64,000 bases of DNA, from positions 13,299-77,298 of the forward strand of contig CAYXEN010000003.1 in NCBI GenBank assembly GCA_964464035.1, read 5' to 3'. The notes under the pieces are model-generated. The model worked only from the letters and a program-made list of their open reading frames with translations, was not told the DNA's origin and did no database searches. Every line of letters begins with the position of its first letter. Position 1 is the first letter of the stretch. Below, one piece after another: positions 35,422 through 44,209 of this stretch. A program made the translations under genes and the position numbers. Origin of the DNA: CAYXEN01 sp964464035 (lineage in GTDB: Bacteria; Krumholzibacteriota; Krumholzibacteriia; WVZY01).

Positions 35422-35553
35422 ATGGGTTGCGGTGTTGGGAAAGCTTGTAACACGAGGAAGGTCAACCACTTTCCACTCAGCGGGAGTGGATTTTTTCGTG
35501 GTCGCGGGTTTAATTTTATCTTACTTGTTAAGATAAAGGAGGTGCGGCCGTGA
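35422..35553 (+). CDS. 43-codon leader ORF overlapping the downstream lipoprotein gene
   Basis: The ATG follows AAAGGAGGT with a short spacer, the strongest ribosome-binding site in the neighbourhood. The product is 43 residues, begins MGCGVGKACN and ends in a basic, hydrophobic tail. Its TGA (35551-35553) overlaps the GTG start of the lipoprotein gene in a GTGA arrangement, so the two would be translationally coupled. An intrinsic-terminator-like hairpin lies inside it. It is either a small protein gene or a regulatory leader peptide; no family is recognised. Confidence 0.5.
   Translation: MGCGVGKACNTRKVNHFPLSGSGFFRGRGFNFILLVKIKEVRP
35472..35496 (+). terminator. Intrinsic-terminator-like hairpin inside the leader ORF
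   Basis: TCCACTC (35472-35478), a 5-base loop and GAGTGGA (35484-35490) are followed directly by six T. An alternative pairing of GGAAAG (35438-35443) with CTTTCC (35469-35474) would use up the left arm, giving a possible antiterminator. Confidence 0.6.
35515..35537 (+). promoter_or_regulatory. A+U-rich hairpin directly before the lipoprotein ribosome-binding site
   Basis: TTTATCTTA (35515-35523) pairs perfectly with TAAGATAAA (35529-35537) around a 5-base loop. GGAGG follows at once, 8 bases ahead of the GTG start at 35550. It may tune initiation or protect the transcript end. Confidence 0.45.
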
Positions 35554-36017
35554 AATCGCTTTCTCGAATCACAATACTGCTCATTCTCTTTGCATTCCTC
35601 GCCTCCTGCACGCATCTTCCCCGGTCGTACAACGAATCGAAGGCCGTGCAGCAGATGCGCCAGGATTACATCACCCTCAATCCCGAAGGAAAGTTCAATG
35701 ACCACATCAAGCGTGGTGAAGTGGTGAAGGGGATGGGCTTCATGGCCGTCCTCGCTTCCTGGGGGTTGCCGAACGTAAGGCGGATCCCGGCTGAAAGTTC
35801 ATTCGAGTATTGGACTTACTACACAGAGGACAAGGCCTCGGGCCAGTTCACCGTCTACGAACTCGTATTCAAGGACGAGACGTTGTACGGTTGGAACGTG
35901 AACAAGAACATTGCGGCCAACGGAGGCTTCAAGAGCTCTCTCAGATACAGGCCGGTCCTGGCCGGCAAGGAATCGAGCGATTCCGGACTTGGAGAGAGCT
36001 TGAAAAGAAAGCATTGA
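35550..36017 (+). CDS. Lipoprotein, SmpA/BamE-like pattern
   Basis: 155 residues. Signal ITILLILFAFLASC with Cys20 as lipidation site. The mature protein has GEVVKGMGFMAVLASWGLPNVRR followed by a strand pattern ending in YELVFKDETLYGW. The conserved helix, then W-G-x-P, resembles SmpA/OmlA (BamE) modules; by-eye similarity only. GTG start, overlapping the 43-codon leader ORF. Expression is probably set by the leader structures upstream. A long inverted repeat follows the stop. Confidence 0.75.
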   Translation: MKSLSRITILLILFAFLASCTHLPRSYNESKAVQQMRQDYITLNPEGKFNDHIKRGEVVKGMGFMAVLASWGLPNVRRIPAESSFEYWTYYTEDKASGQFTVYELVFKDETLYGWNVNKNIAANGGFKSSLRYRPVLAGKESSDSGLGESLKRKH

Positions 36018-36022
36018 GAAAC

Positions 36023-36100
36023 GAGAGGGCGGTTTCACCCTCACGAATGGAAAGGCCTGAGAGAACCCCTGTTGTTCATTTCCACCGAAACCGCCCTCTC
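36023..36100 (+). terminator. Long inverted repeat after the lipoprotein gene
   Basis: A perfect 14-bp repeat (36023-36036 and 36087-36100, GAGAGGGCGGTTTC and complement) encloses 50 bases in which TGGAAA (36048-36053) and TTTCCA (36079-36084) form a nested stem. It starts six bases after the stop codon and ends just before the hsp20 promoter. TTCATTCCTT follows, so a terminator is plausible though the T-run is poor. Confidence 0.55.
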
Positions 36101-36108
36101 TTCATTCC

Positions 36109-36137
36109 TTGACTTTGGGCCTACCCTTTCCTATTCT
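36109..36137 (+). promoter_or_regulatory. Candidate sigma-70 promoter for hsp20
   Basis: TTGACT (36109-36114) and TATTCT (36132-36137) with the ideal 17-base spacer. Start near 36144, about 69 bases before the hsp20 ATG. No CIRCE-type element or sigma-32-type sequence was noticed. Confidence 0.6.
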
Positions 36138-36212
36138 CATTCACCGGGCACGCGCGGGAAGAGTTTCCCGTGTTCGTAACTTTGCTTCTTTACCGACGAG
36201 GGGTGATAAGAC

Positions 36213-36674
36213 ATGGAAGCGAAACTCAAGAGGCGGGAGCCTCAAGCATTGGTCAACAGGGAATTCCACAATATACGCGAGCTTCTCGAAATGCTCCTTT
36301 CGGAGCACACCCCTTCCAAGCACAAGATCCGGATGAAGGCGGGTTTGGGATGGACGCCGCCTACGGATGTTTTCGAGACGGAGACGGAACTCGTCATTAT
36401 AGTGGACATCGCCGGGATGGATCGCCAGGACATAAGTGTATTCACCGACGGCGCTCTCTTGACGATACAAGGTGTGCGCAATGAAGTCTCGAGCCCCGGC
36501 AAGAAACAGTTTCACAAGATGGAGATCCAGGTCGGGCCGTTTCAGCGACTCATTCCCATACCGGTGGAAGTGGAGGCGAGTAGTTTCTCCACGAACTACT
36601 CGAATGGGCTTCTAGAGATACGAATGAAGAAGAGGATAGGCGAAGAGGTCAAAAGAAAGATAGAGGTGGAATGA
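36213..36674 (+). CDS. Hsp20/alpha-crystallin small heat-shock protein
   Basis: 153 residues. The alpha-crystallin domain runs from about residue 47 (WTPPTDVFETETELVIIVDIAGM) to the terminal A-x-x-x-NGLLEIRM-like motif (YSNGLLEIRMKKR) near 130-141. It is an ATP-independent chaperone that holds unfolding proteins in the cytoplasm. A strong promoter lies upstream, and lon follows 52 bases later, pairing holding and degradation of damaged proteins. GAGGGGTG precedes the ATG. The I-x-I tail motif of larger family members is not evident. Confidence 0.92.
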   Translation: MEAKLKRREPQALVNREFHNIRELLEMLLSEHTPSKHKIRMKAGLGWTPPTDVFETETELVIIVDIAGMDRQDISVFTDGALLTIQGVRNEVSSPGKKQFHKMEIQVGPFQRLIPIPVEVEASSFSTNYSNGLLEIRMKKRIGEEVKRKIEVE

Positions 36675-36726
36675 ATTCTTCGACGAATCGACCTCGGTTC
36701 CGAAATAAAGAGCAAGGAGCCTATAA

Positions 36727-39087
36727 ATGGCGAAAGATACCAAGTTGGATTTCGAAGAACAAGTCGGCAGGCTTCAAAGAATACCGCCAGAGCTTTCCGT
36801 GCTTCCCATCAACGATGCGGTGGTGTTTCCTCTCAATCTGGTGCCCTTGATCCTCAACGATCCCGACCTTCTCAAACTTGCCGACGAAGCCCTCGCCGAT
36901 CACAAGATAATAGGCGCGTTCACGCAGAAGAATCCCGAAGCGGGGAGACCTGGCCCGATGGATATCTACCAAGTGGGAACGGCGGTGCACCTGCAGAAGA
37001 TGATCAGATTTCCCAACGGGGAGATGAGATTGATGGGCCAGGGGATAACGCGGATCAGAATCGTCGACGTGACCCAAGTGGAGCCGTACATCAAGGCGAA
37101 GATAGAAGTGATGGAGGAAGTGGAGGAGAAGAGTGATCTCGTCAAGGCTTACATAAAGACAGTGACCAATTCTTTCCATCGCATCGTCGACGAGTCCGAG
37201 AATCTCCCCGACGAGTTGAAGATCATAATAGAGAATCTCAAGGAAGGCGGGCGCATAGCGGACGTGATCGCCTCCAACCTGAATCTCGATCTCGAGAAGA
37301 AACAGAAACTGCTGGAGGAGACCGACGTCCTGGTGCGCCTCAAACTTCTCTCCAAGTATCTCGCGGACGAGCTCGAGGTCCTTCAACTTGGAAAGAAGCT
37401 GCAATCGGACGTGCGCAGGGAAATGGATCGCGAGCAGAGAGAGTACTATCTGCGCCAGCAGCTCAAAGCGATCAAGCGCGAGCTGGGCGAAGACGACGAC
37501 AGGACCCTTGAGATAGACGATCTTCGCGACAAGATCCACCAGGCGAAGCTCTCGCCCAAGGCGCGGGAAGTGGTGGAGAAGGAGCTCGACCGGTTGCAGA
37601 AGATGTCTCCGGGAGCGGCCGAGTACACGGTATCGAAGACTTACATCGATTGGATCCTCGAGCTTCCCTGGGAGGTATCCACCGAGGACAACCTCGATAT
37701 CGCCCTCGCCGAGAAGGTCTTGAACGAGGATCACTACGGGCTCACCACGGTGAAGGAGAGGATCCTCGAATTCCTCTCCGTCAAGCAGTTGAAGGCGTCG
37801 ATGAAGGGTTCGATCATATGTTTCGTGGGGCCCCCGGGGGTCGGCAAGACCTCGCTGGGCAGATCGATAGCCAGGGCCATGGGAAGGAAGTTCATAAGGA
37901 TGTCGCTCGGCGGCATCAAGGACGAAGCGGAGATAAGGGGGCACAGGAGGACTTACATCGGGTCACTCCCGGGCAGGATAATCCAGGGGATCCGCAATGC
38001 GGGAAGCAACAACCCCGTTTTCATGCTGGACGAGATCGACAAGCTGGGGAACGATTTTCGTGGAGATCCCGCTTCCGCGCTCCTGGAAGTTCTCGATCCC
38101 GCTCAGAACGACAGCTTCGAGGATCACTATCTCAACATACCGTTCGACTTGTCGAAAGTCTTCTTCATAACCACGGCCAACTGGCTCGACCCCGTGCCCG
38201 GCCCGCTCCTGGACAGGATGGAAGTCCTCGAGCTGCCCGGTTACATCACGCTCGAGAAGATCGAGATCGCGAAGCGCTATCTCCTGCCTCGGCAGATGGA
38301 GGAGAACGGCATTCCCAAGAACATGCTCAGGATCACGGAGAACGGTTTCAGACACATCATCCTCCACTATACCCGTGAGGCCGGCGTAAGGAACCTGGAG
38401 CGCAAGTTGGGCAGTATATGCCGGAAAATGGCCAAGCGGATCGTTTCGGGCAATCGCAGGGAAGTGGTGATCACTCCCAAGAACGTTTCCAGGTTCCTTG
38501 GTCCCAAGCAGTTCAGCAGCGAGATCGCTTTGAAGAAACCGATGGTGGGAGTAGCGACCGGGATGGCCAAGACTTTCACAGGCGGCGAGATTCTGTTCAT
38601 CGAGGCCTTGAAAATGAGGGGGGCGGGAAGATTGAAACTCACCGGCCAGCTCGGAGGAGTGATGAAGGAGAGCGCCGAAGCGGCCTTGAGTTTCGTAAGG
38701 GCGAATTATCTGAAGAAGAGCAAGCAACCGAATTTTTTCAACCAGAACGACATACACGTCCACGTTCCGGCCGGTGCCGTTCCCAAGGACGGGCCGAGTG
38801 CGGGGGTCGTGATAGCCACCACGATCGCCTCCCTCCTGTTCGACAGGCCTGTGCGCAACGACACGGCGATGACGGGCGAAATCACATTGACCGGCAAGGT
38901 CCTGCCTGTGGGCGGCGTGAAAGACAAAGTGATAGCTGCGCACAGGGCGGGCATCAAGAAGATCCTCCTGCCGAAGGAAAACAAGGGGGATCTGGTCGAA
39001 ATACCGGATGTGATAAAAAAGGATCTGGAATTCAACCTCATTTCCAAAGCCGATCAGGCTATAGAAAAAACCATCATCTGGGATTAG
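36727..39087 (+). CDS. lon: ATP-dependent protease Lon (La)
   Basis: 786 residues, close to E. coli Lon (784). The substrate-binding N-domain covers about 20-215, then a coiled linker. The AAA module has Walker A GPPGVGKTS at 368-376 and Walker B PVFMLDEIDKLG; the C-terminal serine protease has Ser691 (KDGPSAGV) and Lys734 (GGVKDKV) as the catalytic dyad. It degrades misfolded and regulatory proteins in the cytoplasm. The promoter may be shared with hsp20; none is obvious in the 52-base gap. Confidence 0.97.
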   Translation: MAKDTKLDFEEQVGRLQRIPPELSVLPINDAVVFPLNLVPLILNDPDLLKLADEALADHKIIGAFTQKNPEAGRPGPMDIYQVGTAVHLQKMIRFPNGEMRLMGQGITRIRIVDVTQVEPYIKAKIEVMEEVEEKSDLVKAYIKTVTNSFHRIVDESENLPDELKIIIENLKEGGRIADVIASNLNLDLEKKQKLLEETDVLVRLKLLSKYLADELEVLQLGKKLQSDVRREMDREQREYYLRQQLKAIKRELGEDDDRTLEIDDLRDKIHQAKLSPKAREVVEKELDRLQKMSPGAAEYTVSKTYIDWILELPWEVSTEDNLDIALAEKVLNEDHYGLTTVKERILEFLSVKQLKASMKGSIICFVGPPGVGKTSLGRSIARAMGRKFIRMSLGGIKDEAEIRGHRRTYIGSLPGRIIQGIRNAGSNNPVFMLDEIDKLGNDFRGDPASALLEVLDPAQNDSFEDHYLNIPFDLSKVFFITTANWLDPVPGPLLDRMEVLELPGYITLEKIEIAKRYLLPRQMEENGIPKNMLRITENGFRHIILHYTREAGVRNLERKLGSICRKMAKRIVSGNRREVVITPKNVSRFLGPKQFSSEIALKKPMVGVATGMAKTFTGGEILFIEALKMRGAGRLKLTGQLGGVMKESAEAALSFVRANYLKKSKQPNFFNQNDIHVHVPAGAVPKDGPSAGVVIATTIASLLFDRPVRNDTAMTGEITLTGKVLPVGGVKDKVIAAHRAGIKKILLPKENKGDLVEIPDVIKKDLEFNLISKADQAIEKTIIWD

Positions 39088-39122
39088 CTGGCCTTTAACT
39101 TGCATTGTCTCGGTAATGAACT

Positions 39123-40217
39123 ATGAATGCGACGGCGACCAATATGAGAACGCAAATCATGGCCGGGCTGGTATCTCCGGTCTTGAGCCGCATGGTGCGA
39201 AGCGGGGCCTTTTCGCTGCCCAAGGACATCGGCAACGATTCGAGGGTTCTGGTCGTCGATTCGGGTGATTTGACCGAGCTTCTGTTCTTCTATCCGGTCG
39301 TCAGCTACCTGAAGAATCTCTTCCCCCGCATGCGCATCACGTTCCTCGTTCGGGAGGGAAACAGCGAACTGGTCAGAGGGATGGGGCAGGTCAGCGAGAT
39401 GATAAGTTACGAACCGGCCCATTTCTCCCTGTCCTCGACGACATACTTTTCATTGCTGAAGAGGATAAGACGCAAGGACTTCAGCATCGTTTTCATGCTG
39501 GGCAAGCGGTTCAATTTCGCGCGTTCGCTCCTGGCGCTCCTGAGCGGCGCCGGGATCCGCGTGGGGTTCTCCCAGGAGTTCACTTTCCCCTATATCAACT
39601 TGGAGCTTCGTTCATCGAGCGGCTCGGGGTACGAAGGGGATAGGGCCGCCAAGTACCTGGGCGGCATCGGCTACCACGTCTTCGGTTCTCTTCCCAGGTG
39701 GAGGCTCCCGGATCAGGACGTCAAGTGGGCGCGGCAGATGATCCATTTCCGCAAGCCGGAGAAGGACAAGATGCTCCTCGCCGTGGACCCGGGCAAAGGC
39801 AAGGGCGACCACAGGCTGGTGGATGAATCGTTCGCGTTTCTCATCAACAATTTCGTGGTGAAGTATCCCGCGAAGGTCATGCTTCTCACCCACAACCTCG
39901 ACGGGAAAGGCCTGGAGCGGTTCCGCTCGCATTTGAAATGCGATCTGCTGGACTTGGAACCCAAGAATCTCAAAGAAGGGCTTGCACTTCTGTCCTGTGC
40001 TGATTTACTTTTATCGGGCAATACGGACTTTTTCCATTTCGGCGTTCAGATGGGCATTCCGACGGTCGGGCTATTCACGAGATACGATACATCCAACTGG
40101 ATACCGAAGGGCACACCATGGGTTCAAATCCTTCAGGGCGTAAAAGGACAGCAGCTTTCACTGGACGAGTTCTTCTCGAAGATAGATACCCTCCTGCATC
40201 TGGTTCAGCAGAAGTAA
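39123..40217 (+). CDS. GT9 family (heptosyltransferase-like) glycosyltransferase
   Basis: 364 residues. The GT9 GT-B pattern is visible: RVLVVDSGDLTELLFFYPVVSYLK near the start, FMLGKRFNFARSLLALLSGAGIRVGF in the middle and LLSCADLLLSGNTDFFHFGVQMGIPTVGLF as the C-terminal donor region. The N-terminal glycine loop is less canonical (SGDLTEL rather than LGDVV) and the usual ND-S-G-x-x-H reads GNTDFFHF. Acceptor and even nucleotide-sugar may therefore differ from true heptosyltransferases. It opens the LPS-core cluster just ahead of msbA. Confidence 0.8.
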   Translation: MNATATNMRTQIMAGLVSPVLSRMVRSGAFSLPKDIGNDSRVLVVDSGDLTELLFFYPVVSYLKNLFPRMRITFLVREGNSELVRGMGQVSEMISYEPAHFSLSSTTYFSLLKRIRRKDFSIVFMLGKRFNFARSLLALLSGAGIRVGFSQEFTFPYINLELRSSSGSGYEGDRAAKYLGGIGYHVFGSLPRWRLPDQDVKWARQMIHFRKPEKDKMLLAVDPGKGKGDHRLVDESFAFLINNFVVKYPAKVMLLTHNLDGKGLERFRSHLKCDLLDLEPKNLKEGLALLSCADLLLSGNTDFFHFGVQMGIPTVGLFTRYDTSNWIPKGTPWVQILQGVKGQQLSLDEFFSKIDTLLHLVQQK

Positions 40218-40236
40218 TCCGGATCAAACCCCTTGA

Positions 40237-42105
40237 ATGGAAATGAAGACTTACCTGCGCCTCCTGGGCTACATACTGCCGTACTGGAAAAGAGTAATTC
40301 TGCTCTTCGTCACGATCACGATCTTCGCCTCTCTGAGCGGTGTATCCCTCACGTTGATACCGCCGTTTCTGAAGATAATCATCTACGGCGACCGGGTGGA
40401 GGAGACGAGCGCGCGTATCGCTCCGGAGGCGGCGGGTGGTGCGCAGGGCATCCCGCTGCCGGCAAAAATCGAGAATCTGAAGAAAGGCGCCGTCGAGAGG
40501 TTCCAATCCTTCATGTACAAGGGAGATGCCGCCGCGAGGTTGTACAGGTTCTGCCTCATTCTCGTCGGCCTGTTCTTTCTCAAGAATCTCGTCGGTTACC
40601 TCCAGACTTACCTGACCGTGTACCTGGAACAGAAAGTCCTCTACCACATCAGGAACAAGGTCTACTCGCACGTCCAGAACCTGCCCTTGTCCTTCTTCAC
40701 GAGGGAAAAAACCGGATTCATCATATCGAGGATAACGAACGACGTGACCATGCTTCGCGGGGCCGTCGTCGGCGTGCCGGCGAGCCTGGTACGAAACCTT
40801 CTCATGACCATGATCGCCCTTTTCATAGTCCTGATGGTGAGCTGGAAGCTTTCGTTGCTCACCATGATCGTTCTCCCGGTAAACATCCTGCTGATCAACA
40901 TGATCGGGAAAAAGCTCAAGAGAAGGAGTTTCCGCGCCCAGGAGGGGATGGCCGAGATGACATCGGCCCTGGAAGAATCGATCTCGGGCATCAGGGTGGT
41001 CAAGGCTTTCAACATGGGTGAGTTCGAGAAGAAGCGCTTCGAAAAATTCAACTTCAAATACTACAGGCAATATCTCAGGATGAAGGCCCTCGGCGCCCTG
41101 TCGTCTCCGACTTCGGAGTTGCTCGGCACGATGAGCGTGGTGGCGATCCTCTGGTACAGCGGCAAGCTGGTGCTCCAGGGCGCTCTCGCCCCCGAGAACC
41201 TCGTGCTCTTCATCGGGGCGATGCTATGGGTGGTGACACCGGTCAAGGAGCTGAGCAAGCTGAACAACGTGATCCAGGAGAGTATTGCTTCGGCCAATCG
41301 GGTGTTTTATCTCTTCGACTGGCCCGAGGAGCCGATCGAACGAACTCCGCATCTCAAGAAGGCCGCCTTCACCCGGTCCATAGAATTCGAACACGTCTTC
41401 TTCAGCTACGACGACGACAAGGAAGTGCTCAAGGATATTAGCTTCGAGGTCCATCCCGGCGAGATCGTGGCCATCGTCGGACCGAGCGGCGTGGGCAAGA
41501 CGACACTCGTGGATCTCATTCCACGCTTCTACGTGCCGACTTCCGGCCGGATACTCTTCGACGGAGTCGACATCCAGGAACTGGATCTTCATTCCCTGAG
41601 GGAGATGATGGGAATCGTCACCCAGGATACGATCCTCTTCAACGATACGGTGCGAAACAACATCGCCTACGGGCTCGAGGACATATCCACGGATAGGATC
41701 ATGGCCGCGGCGAAAGCGGCGAACGCGCACCGCTTCATCGAGGAGCTGCCCGACGGCTACGAGACGTTGATCGGTGAAAGAGGAACGGCCCTCTCCGGCG
41801 GCCAGCGCCAGAGGCTTGCTATCGCGCGGGCGATCCTCAAGGATCCGAAGATACTCATCCTCGACGAAGCGACGAGCGCGCTCGACACCGAGAGCGAGCT
41901 TCTCGTCCAGGAAGCGATCGACCGATTGCTCGAAGGCCGCACCACTTTCGTGATCGCGCACCGGCTCTCCACCATACAGAACGCCGACCGCATACTCGTA
42001 CTCGAAGACGGAAAGCTCATCGAGAGCGGCACCCATGAAGAACTCATGCATCTCGACGGAACGTACCGGAGGTTGTTCGAGTTGCAGTTCGGCCTCGTTT
42101 CTTGA
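40237..42105 (+). CDS. msbA: MsbA-like lipid A/lipopolysaccharide ABC exporter
   Basis: 622 residues, a half-transporter with six N-terminal membrane segments and a C-terminal ATPase: Walker A GPSGVGKTTLVDL, signature LSGGQRQRLAIARAIL, Walker B ILILDEATSALD, H-loop IAHRLST. An insert of about 60 residues between the first two membrane segments (residues about 45-95, TSARIAPEAAGGAQG) is longer than in E. coli MsbA. The place among core heptosyltransferase genes supports lipid A-core flipping. Family membership is firm; the substrate is inferred from context. Confidence 0.88.
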   Translation: MEMKTYLRLLGYILPYWKRVILLFVTITIFASLSGVSLTLIPPFLKIIIYGDRVEETSARIAPEAAGGAQGIPLPAKIENLKKGAVERFQSFMYKGDAAARLYRFCLILVGLFFLKNLVGYLQTYLTVYLEQKVLYHIRNKVYSHVQNLPLSFFTREKTGFIISRITNDVTMLRGAVVGVPASLVRNLLMTMIALFIVLMVSWKLSLLTMIVLPVNILLINMIGKKLKRRSFRAQEGMAEMTSALEESISGIRVVKAFNMGEFEKKRFEKFNFKYYRQYLRMKALGALSSPTSELLGTMSVVAILWYSGKLVLQGALAPENLVLFIGAMLWVVTPVKELSKLNNVIQESIASANRVFYLFDWPEEPIERTPHLKKAAFTRSIEFEHVFFSYDDDKEVLKDISFEVHPGEIVAIVGPSGVGKTTLVDLIPRFYVPTSGRILFDGVDIQELDLHSLREMMGIVTQDTILFNDTVRNNIAYGLEDISTDRIMAAAKAANAHRFIEELPDGYETLIGERGTALSGGQRQRLAIARAILKDPKILILDEATSALDTESELLVQEAIDRLLEGRTTFVIAHRLSTIQNADRILVLEDGKLIESGTHEELMHLDGTYRRLFELQFGLVS

Positions 42106-42118
42106 GGGAACCCGGAAG

Positions 42119-43165
42119 ATGAAAAGAGTCATCCTCGTTGCTCCCAACTGGCTCGGAGACGCAGTGATGAGTCTGCCGCTCGTCGGCATGCTTGCACGCG
42201 TCCGGGGCCTTCTCGTGACCGTGATCGCCGGCGGGTATGTCGGCAGGGTATACGCGGGAATACCCGAAGTGCCCGACTTGTGCCTCATCCCGAGATCTCG
42301 CCGCTTGAGCTACATGCTCAGCTGCGCCCGCACGGTCCGCGCCCTCACGCCCGAGGCCGCGCTCATCCTGCCTCCTTCTTTTTCCAGCGCTCTCGCCGTG
42401 TTCATGTCGCTGGTCCCTCTGAGAGTGGGATACAGGAGCGACGGGAGGAGCTTGTTGCTCTCCTCCGCCCTCGATCCCGGGGATCCACTCCGTGAACATC
42501 TCAGTCGAAGTTACCTGCGGCTGGGGAAGGAATTGCTGTCCAGGCTGAGCTTCCCGGTGCCTTCCGAATTTTCCGTGCCGGCGCCGGAGACTTTCCCCGA
42601 CGAGGTGGAGGCCGCCGGACGCCTCCTCGAGAGCGTCGGCGCCCCGAGAGAGGGAAACATCGTGGTCGCCCCCGGCGCCGCCTACGGAGGAGCAAAATCT
42701 TGGCCGTTGGACCGGTTCAGGGAACTCTGCCGTATCGTTTCCCGTGATCGTCCCGTGGTGCTCGTGGGCGGCGGGCGGGACATCGGGGCGTGCAGGCGGA
42801 TAGCATCGGGCATAGAAGGAGTATTCGATCTCTCGGGCCGGACCACGCTGGGCGAGCTCTTCGCCGTTCTAGGGGCGTCCAGCCTCGTGGTCGCGAACGA
42901 CAGCGGGGTCGGCCATGCTGCCGCCTCGCTCGGGGTTCCGGTGATAGTGGTCTTCGGTTCGACGTCGCCGGCATGGACGGCTCCCTTGGGTGACGATGTG
43001 AGCGTGATCCACAAGCCGGTATCGTGTTCCCCCTGTTTCCTGCGCAAGTGCCCAAGGAATCTGGAGTGTTTCACTTCCATTTCGCCGGAGGAAGTGGCTG
43101 GGGAGGTGGATTCATCGTTGAAAAAGAGGCGCGATGATGTTTACAAACCCCGCCCTGCCCGCTAG
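42119..43165 (+). CDS. waaF: Lipopolysaccharide heptosyltransferase II (WaaF-like)
   Basis: 348 residues of GT9. VAPNWLGDAVMSLPLVGML is the WaaF N-terminal signature, APGAAYGGAKSWPLDRF the central donor motif (WaaF: PGAEFGPAKRWP), and NDSGVGHAAASLGVPVIVVFGSTSPAWTAPL the C-terminal one. It adds the second heptose from ADP-heptose to the inner core on the cytoplasmic side. ATG 42119 follows the msbA stop by 13 bases. It lies next to hldA and hldC, which supply ADP-heptose. Confidence 0.93.
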   Translation: MKRVILVAPNWLGDAVMSLPLVGMLARVRGLLVTVIAGGYVGRVYAGIPEVPDLCLIPRSRRLSYMLSCARTVRALTPEAALILPPSFSSALAVFMSLVPLRVGYRSDGRSLLLSSALDPGDPLREHLSRSYLRLGKELLSRLSFPVPSEFSVPAPETFPDEVEAAGRLLESVGAPREGNIVVAPGAAYGGAKSWPLDRFRELCRIVSRDRPVVLVGGGRDIGACRRIASGIEGVFDLSGRTTLGELFAVLGASSLVVANDSGVGHAAASLGVPVIVVFGSTSPAWTAPLGDDVSVIHKPVSCSPCFLRKCPRNLECFTSISPEEVAGEVDSSLKKRRDDVYKPRPAR

Positions 43166-43185
43166 AATCCCCCTGATCGATCGCC

Positions 43186-44184
43186 ATGAATGAAAAAAGG
43201 TGCAGAGAACTACTCGAAGCGTTCAAGCGCGTGTCCGTCACGGTGCTGGGCGATTTCATACTCGACGAATACCTGATGGGGGATACGGGGCGGGTGTCGA
43301 GAGAAGCTCCCGTCGTGGTGGTCAACTACCGCCGGAGTCGATATCACCCGGGTGGCGCCGCCAATGCGGCCCGGAACGCCGCTTCACTGGGAGCGGGCGT
43401 GGAGGCCGTAGGCGTCGTCGGTCGTGACCGCGAGGGTGAGCGGCTCCGCGGGATGCTCATGGGACTCGGCGTGGGCGATTCGGGCCTGCTCGCCTGCGGG
43501 GATATCTGCACGGCTCTCAAGATGCGGGTCATGGCCGGTGATCTGCATGCGCAGAAACAGCAAGTGGCGCGCATCGACAAGTCGTATGAACTTCCCGGAG
43601 GGCACGCGGTTTTCCGCGACCTCGCGGACCGCCTCGAAGCCGCCGTTTCGCGAAGCGACGCGGTACTGATATCGGATTACGGCATGGGCGTGGTTCCCGG
43701 TGAGCTCGGCCGTCTCGCGCAGGAGGCGGCGAGAACCAAGGGGATCCCCCTGGTCGTGGACAGCCGCTTTCATCTCCTCGCCTACGACGGAGCAACGGTC
43801 GCGACCCCGAACGAGGTGGAAGCCCTGGAGGCTCTCGAGTTGAAGAGGGGAAGTGATGTGGAAATCGAATCCGTTGCAAGGACGATCATCGAACGAACCC
43901 GTATGGAATCCATCATAATAACCCGCGGCAATCTGGGAATGTTCGTGCTGGCGCCCGACGGCGAGAAGTCTCTCGGCGTGATCGGTTCGGACGAAGCTAC
44001 TGACGTGACCGGCGCGGGAGATACCGTCGCGGCGACCGTCGCTCTGACGTTGGCCGCGGGGGGATCGGTGTTCGAAGCCGCGGAGATGGCTACCATGGCC
44101 GCTTCGGTGGTGGTCATGAAGAGGGGAACGGCTGCGGCGTCACCGGAAGAGATCGCGGAGGTATCCACGGCCGTCGGCAAATGA
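43186..44184 (+). CDS. hldA: D-glycero-beta-D-manno-heptose-7-phosphate kinase (HldA/RfaE1)
   Basis: 332 residues of the PfkB/ribokinase family. VLGDFILDEYLMGDTGRVSREAPV is the RfaE domain I signature, HPGGAANAARNAASLGA follows, and the PfkB active-site motif DVTGAGDTVAAT contains the catalytic Asp. It phosphorylates heptose-7-phosphate at C1 in ADP-heptose synthesis. The adenylyltransferase is a separate gene 25 bases downstream rather than fused as in E. coli HldE. gmhA, gmhB and hldD are not in the window. Confidence 0.93.
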   Translation: MNEKRCRELLEAFKRVSVTVLGDFILDEYLMGDTGRVSREAPVVVVNYRRSRYHPGGAANAARNAASLGAGVEAVGVVGRDREGERLRGMLMGLGVGDSGLLACGDICTALKMRVMAGDLHAQKQQVARIDKSYELPGGHAVFRDLADRLEAAVSRSDAVLISDYGMGVVPGELGRLAQEAARTKGIPLVVDSRFHLLAYDGATVATPNEVEALEALELKRGSDVEIESVARTIIERTRMESIIITRGNLGMFVLAPDGEKSLGVIGSDEATDVTGAGDTVAATVALTLAAGGSVFEAAEMATMAASVVVMKRGTAAASPEEIAEVSTAVGK

Positions 44185-44209
44185 ACGAAGTTTCATCGGA
44201 GCGTGGGCG

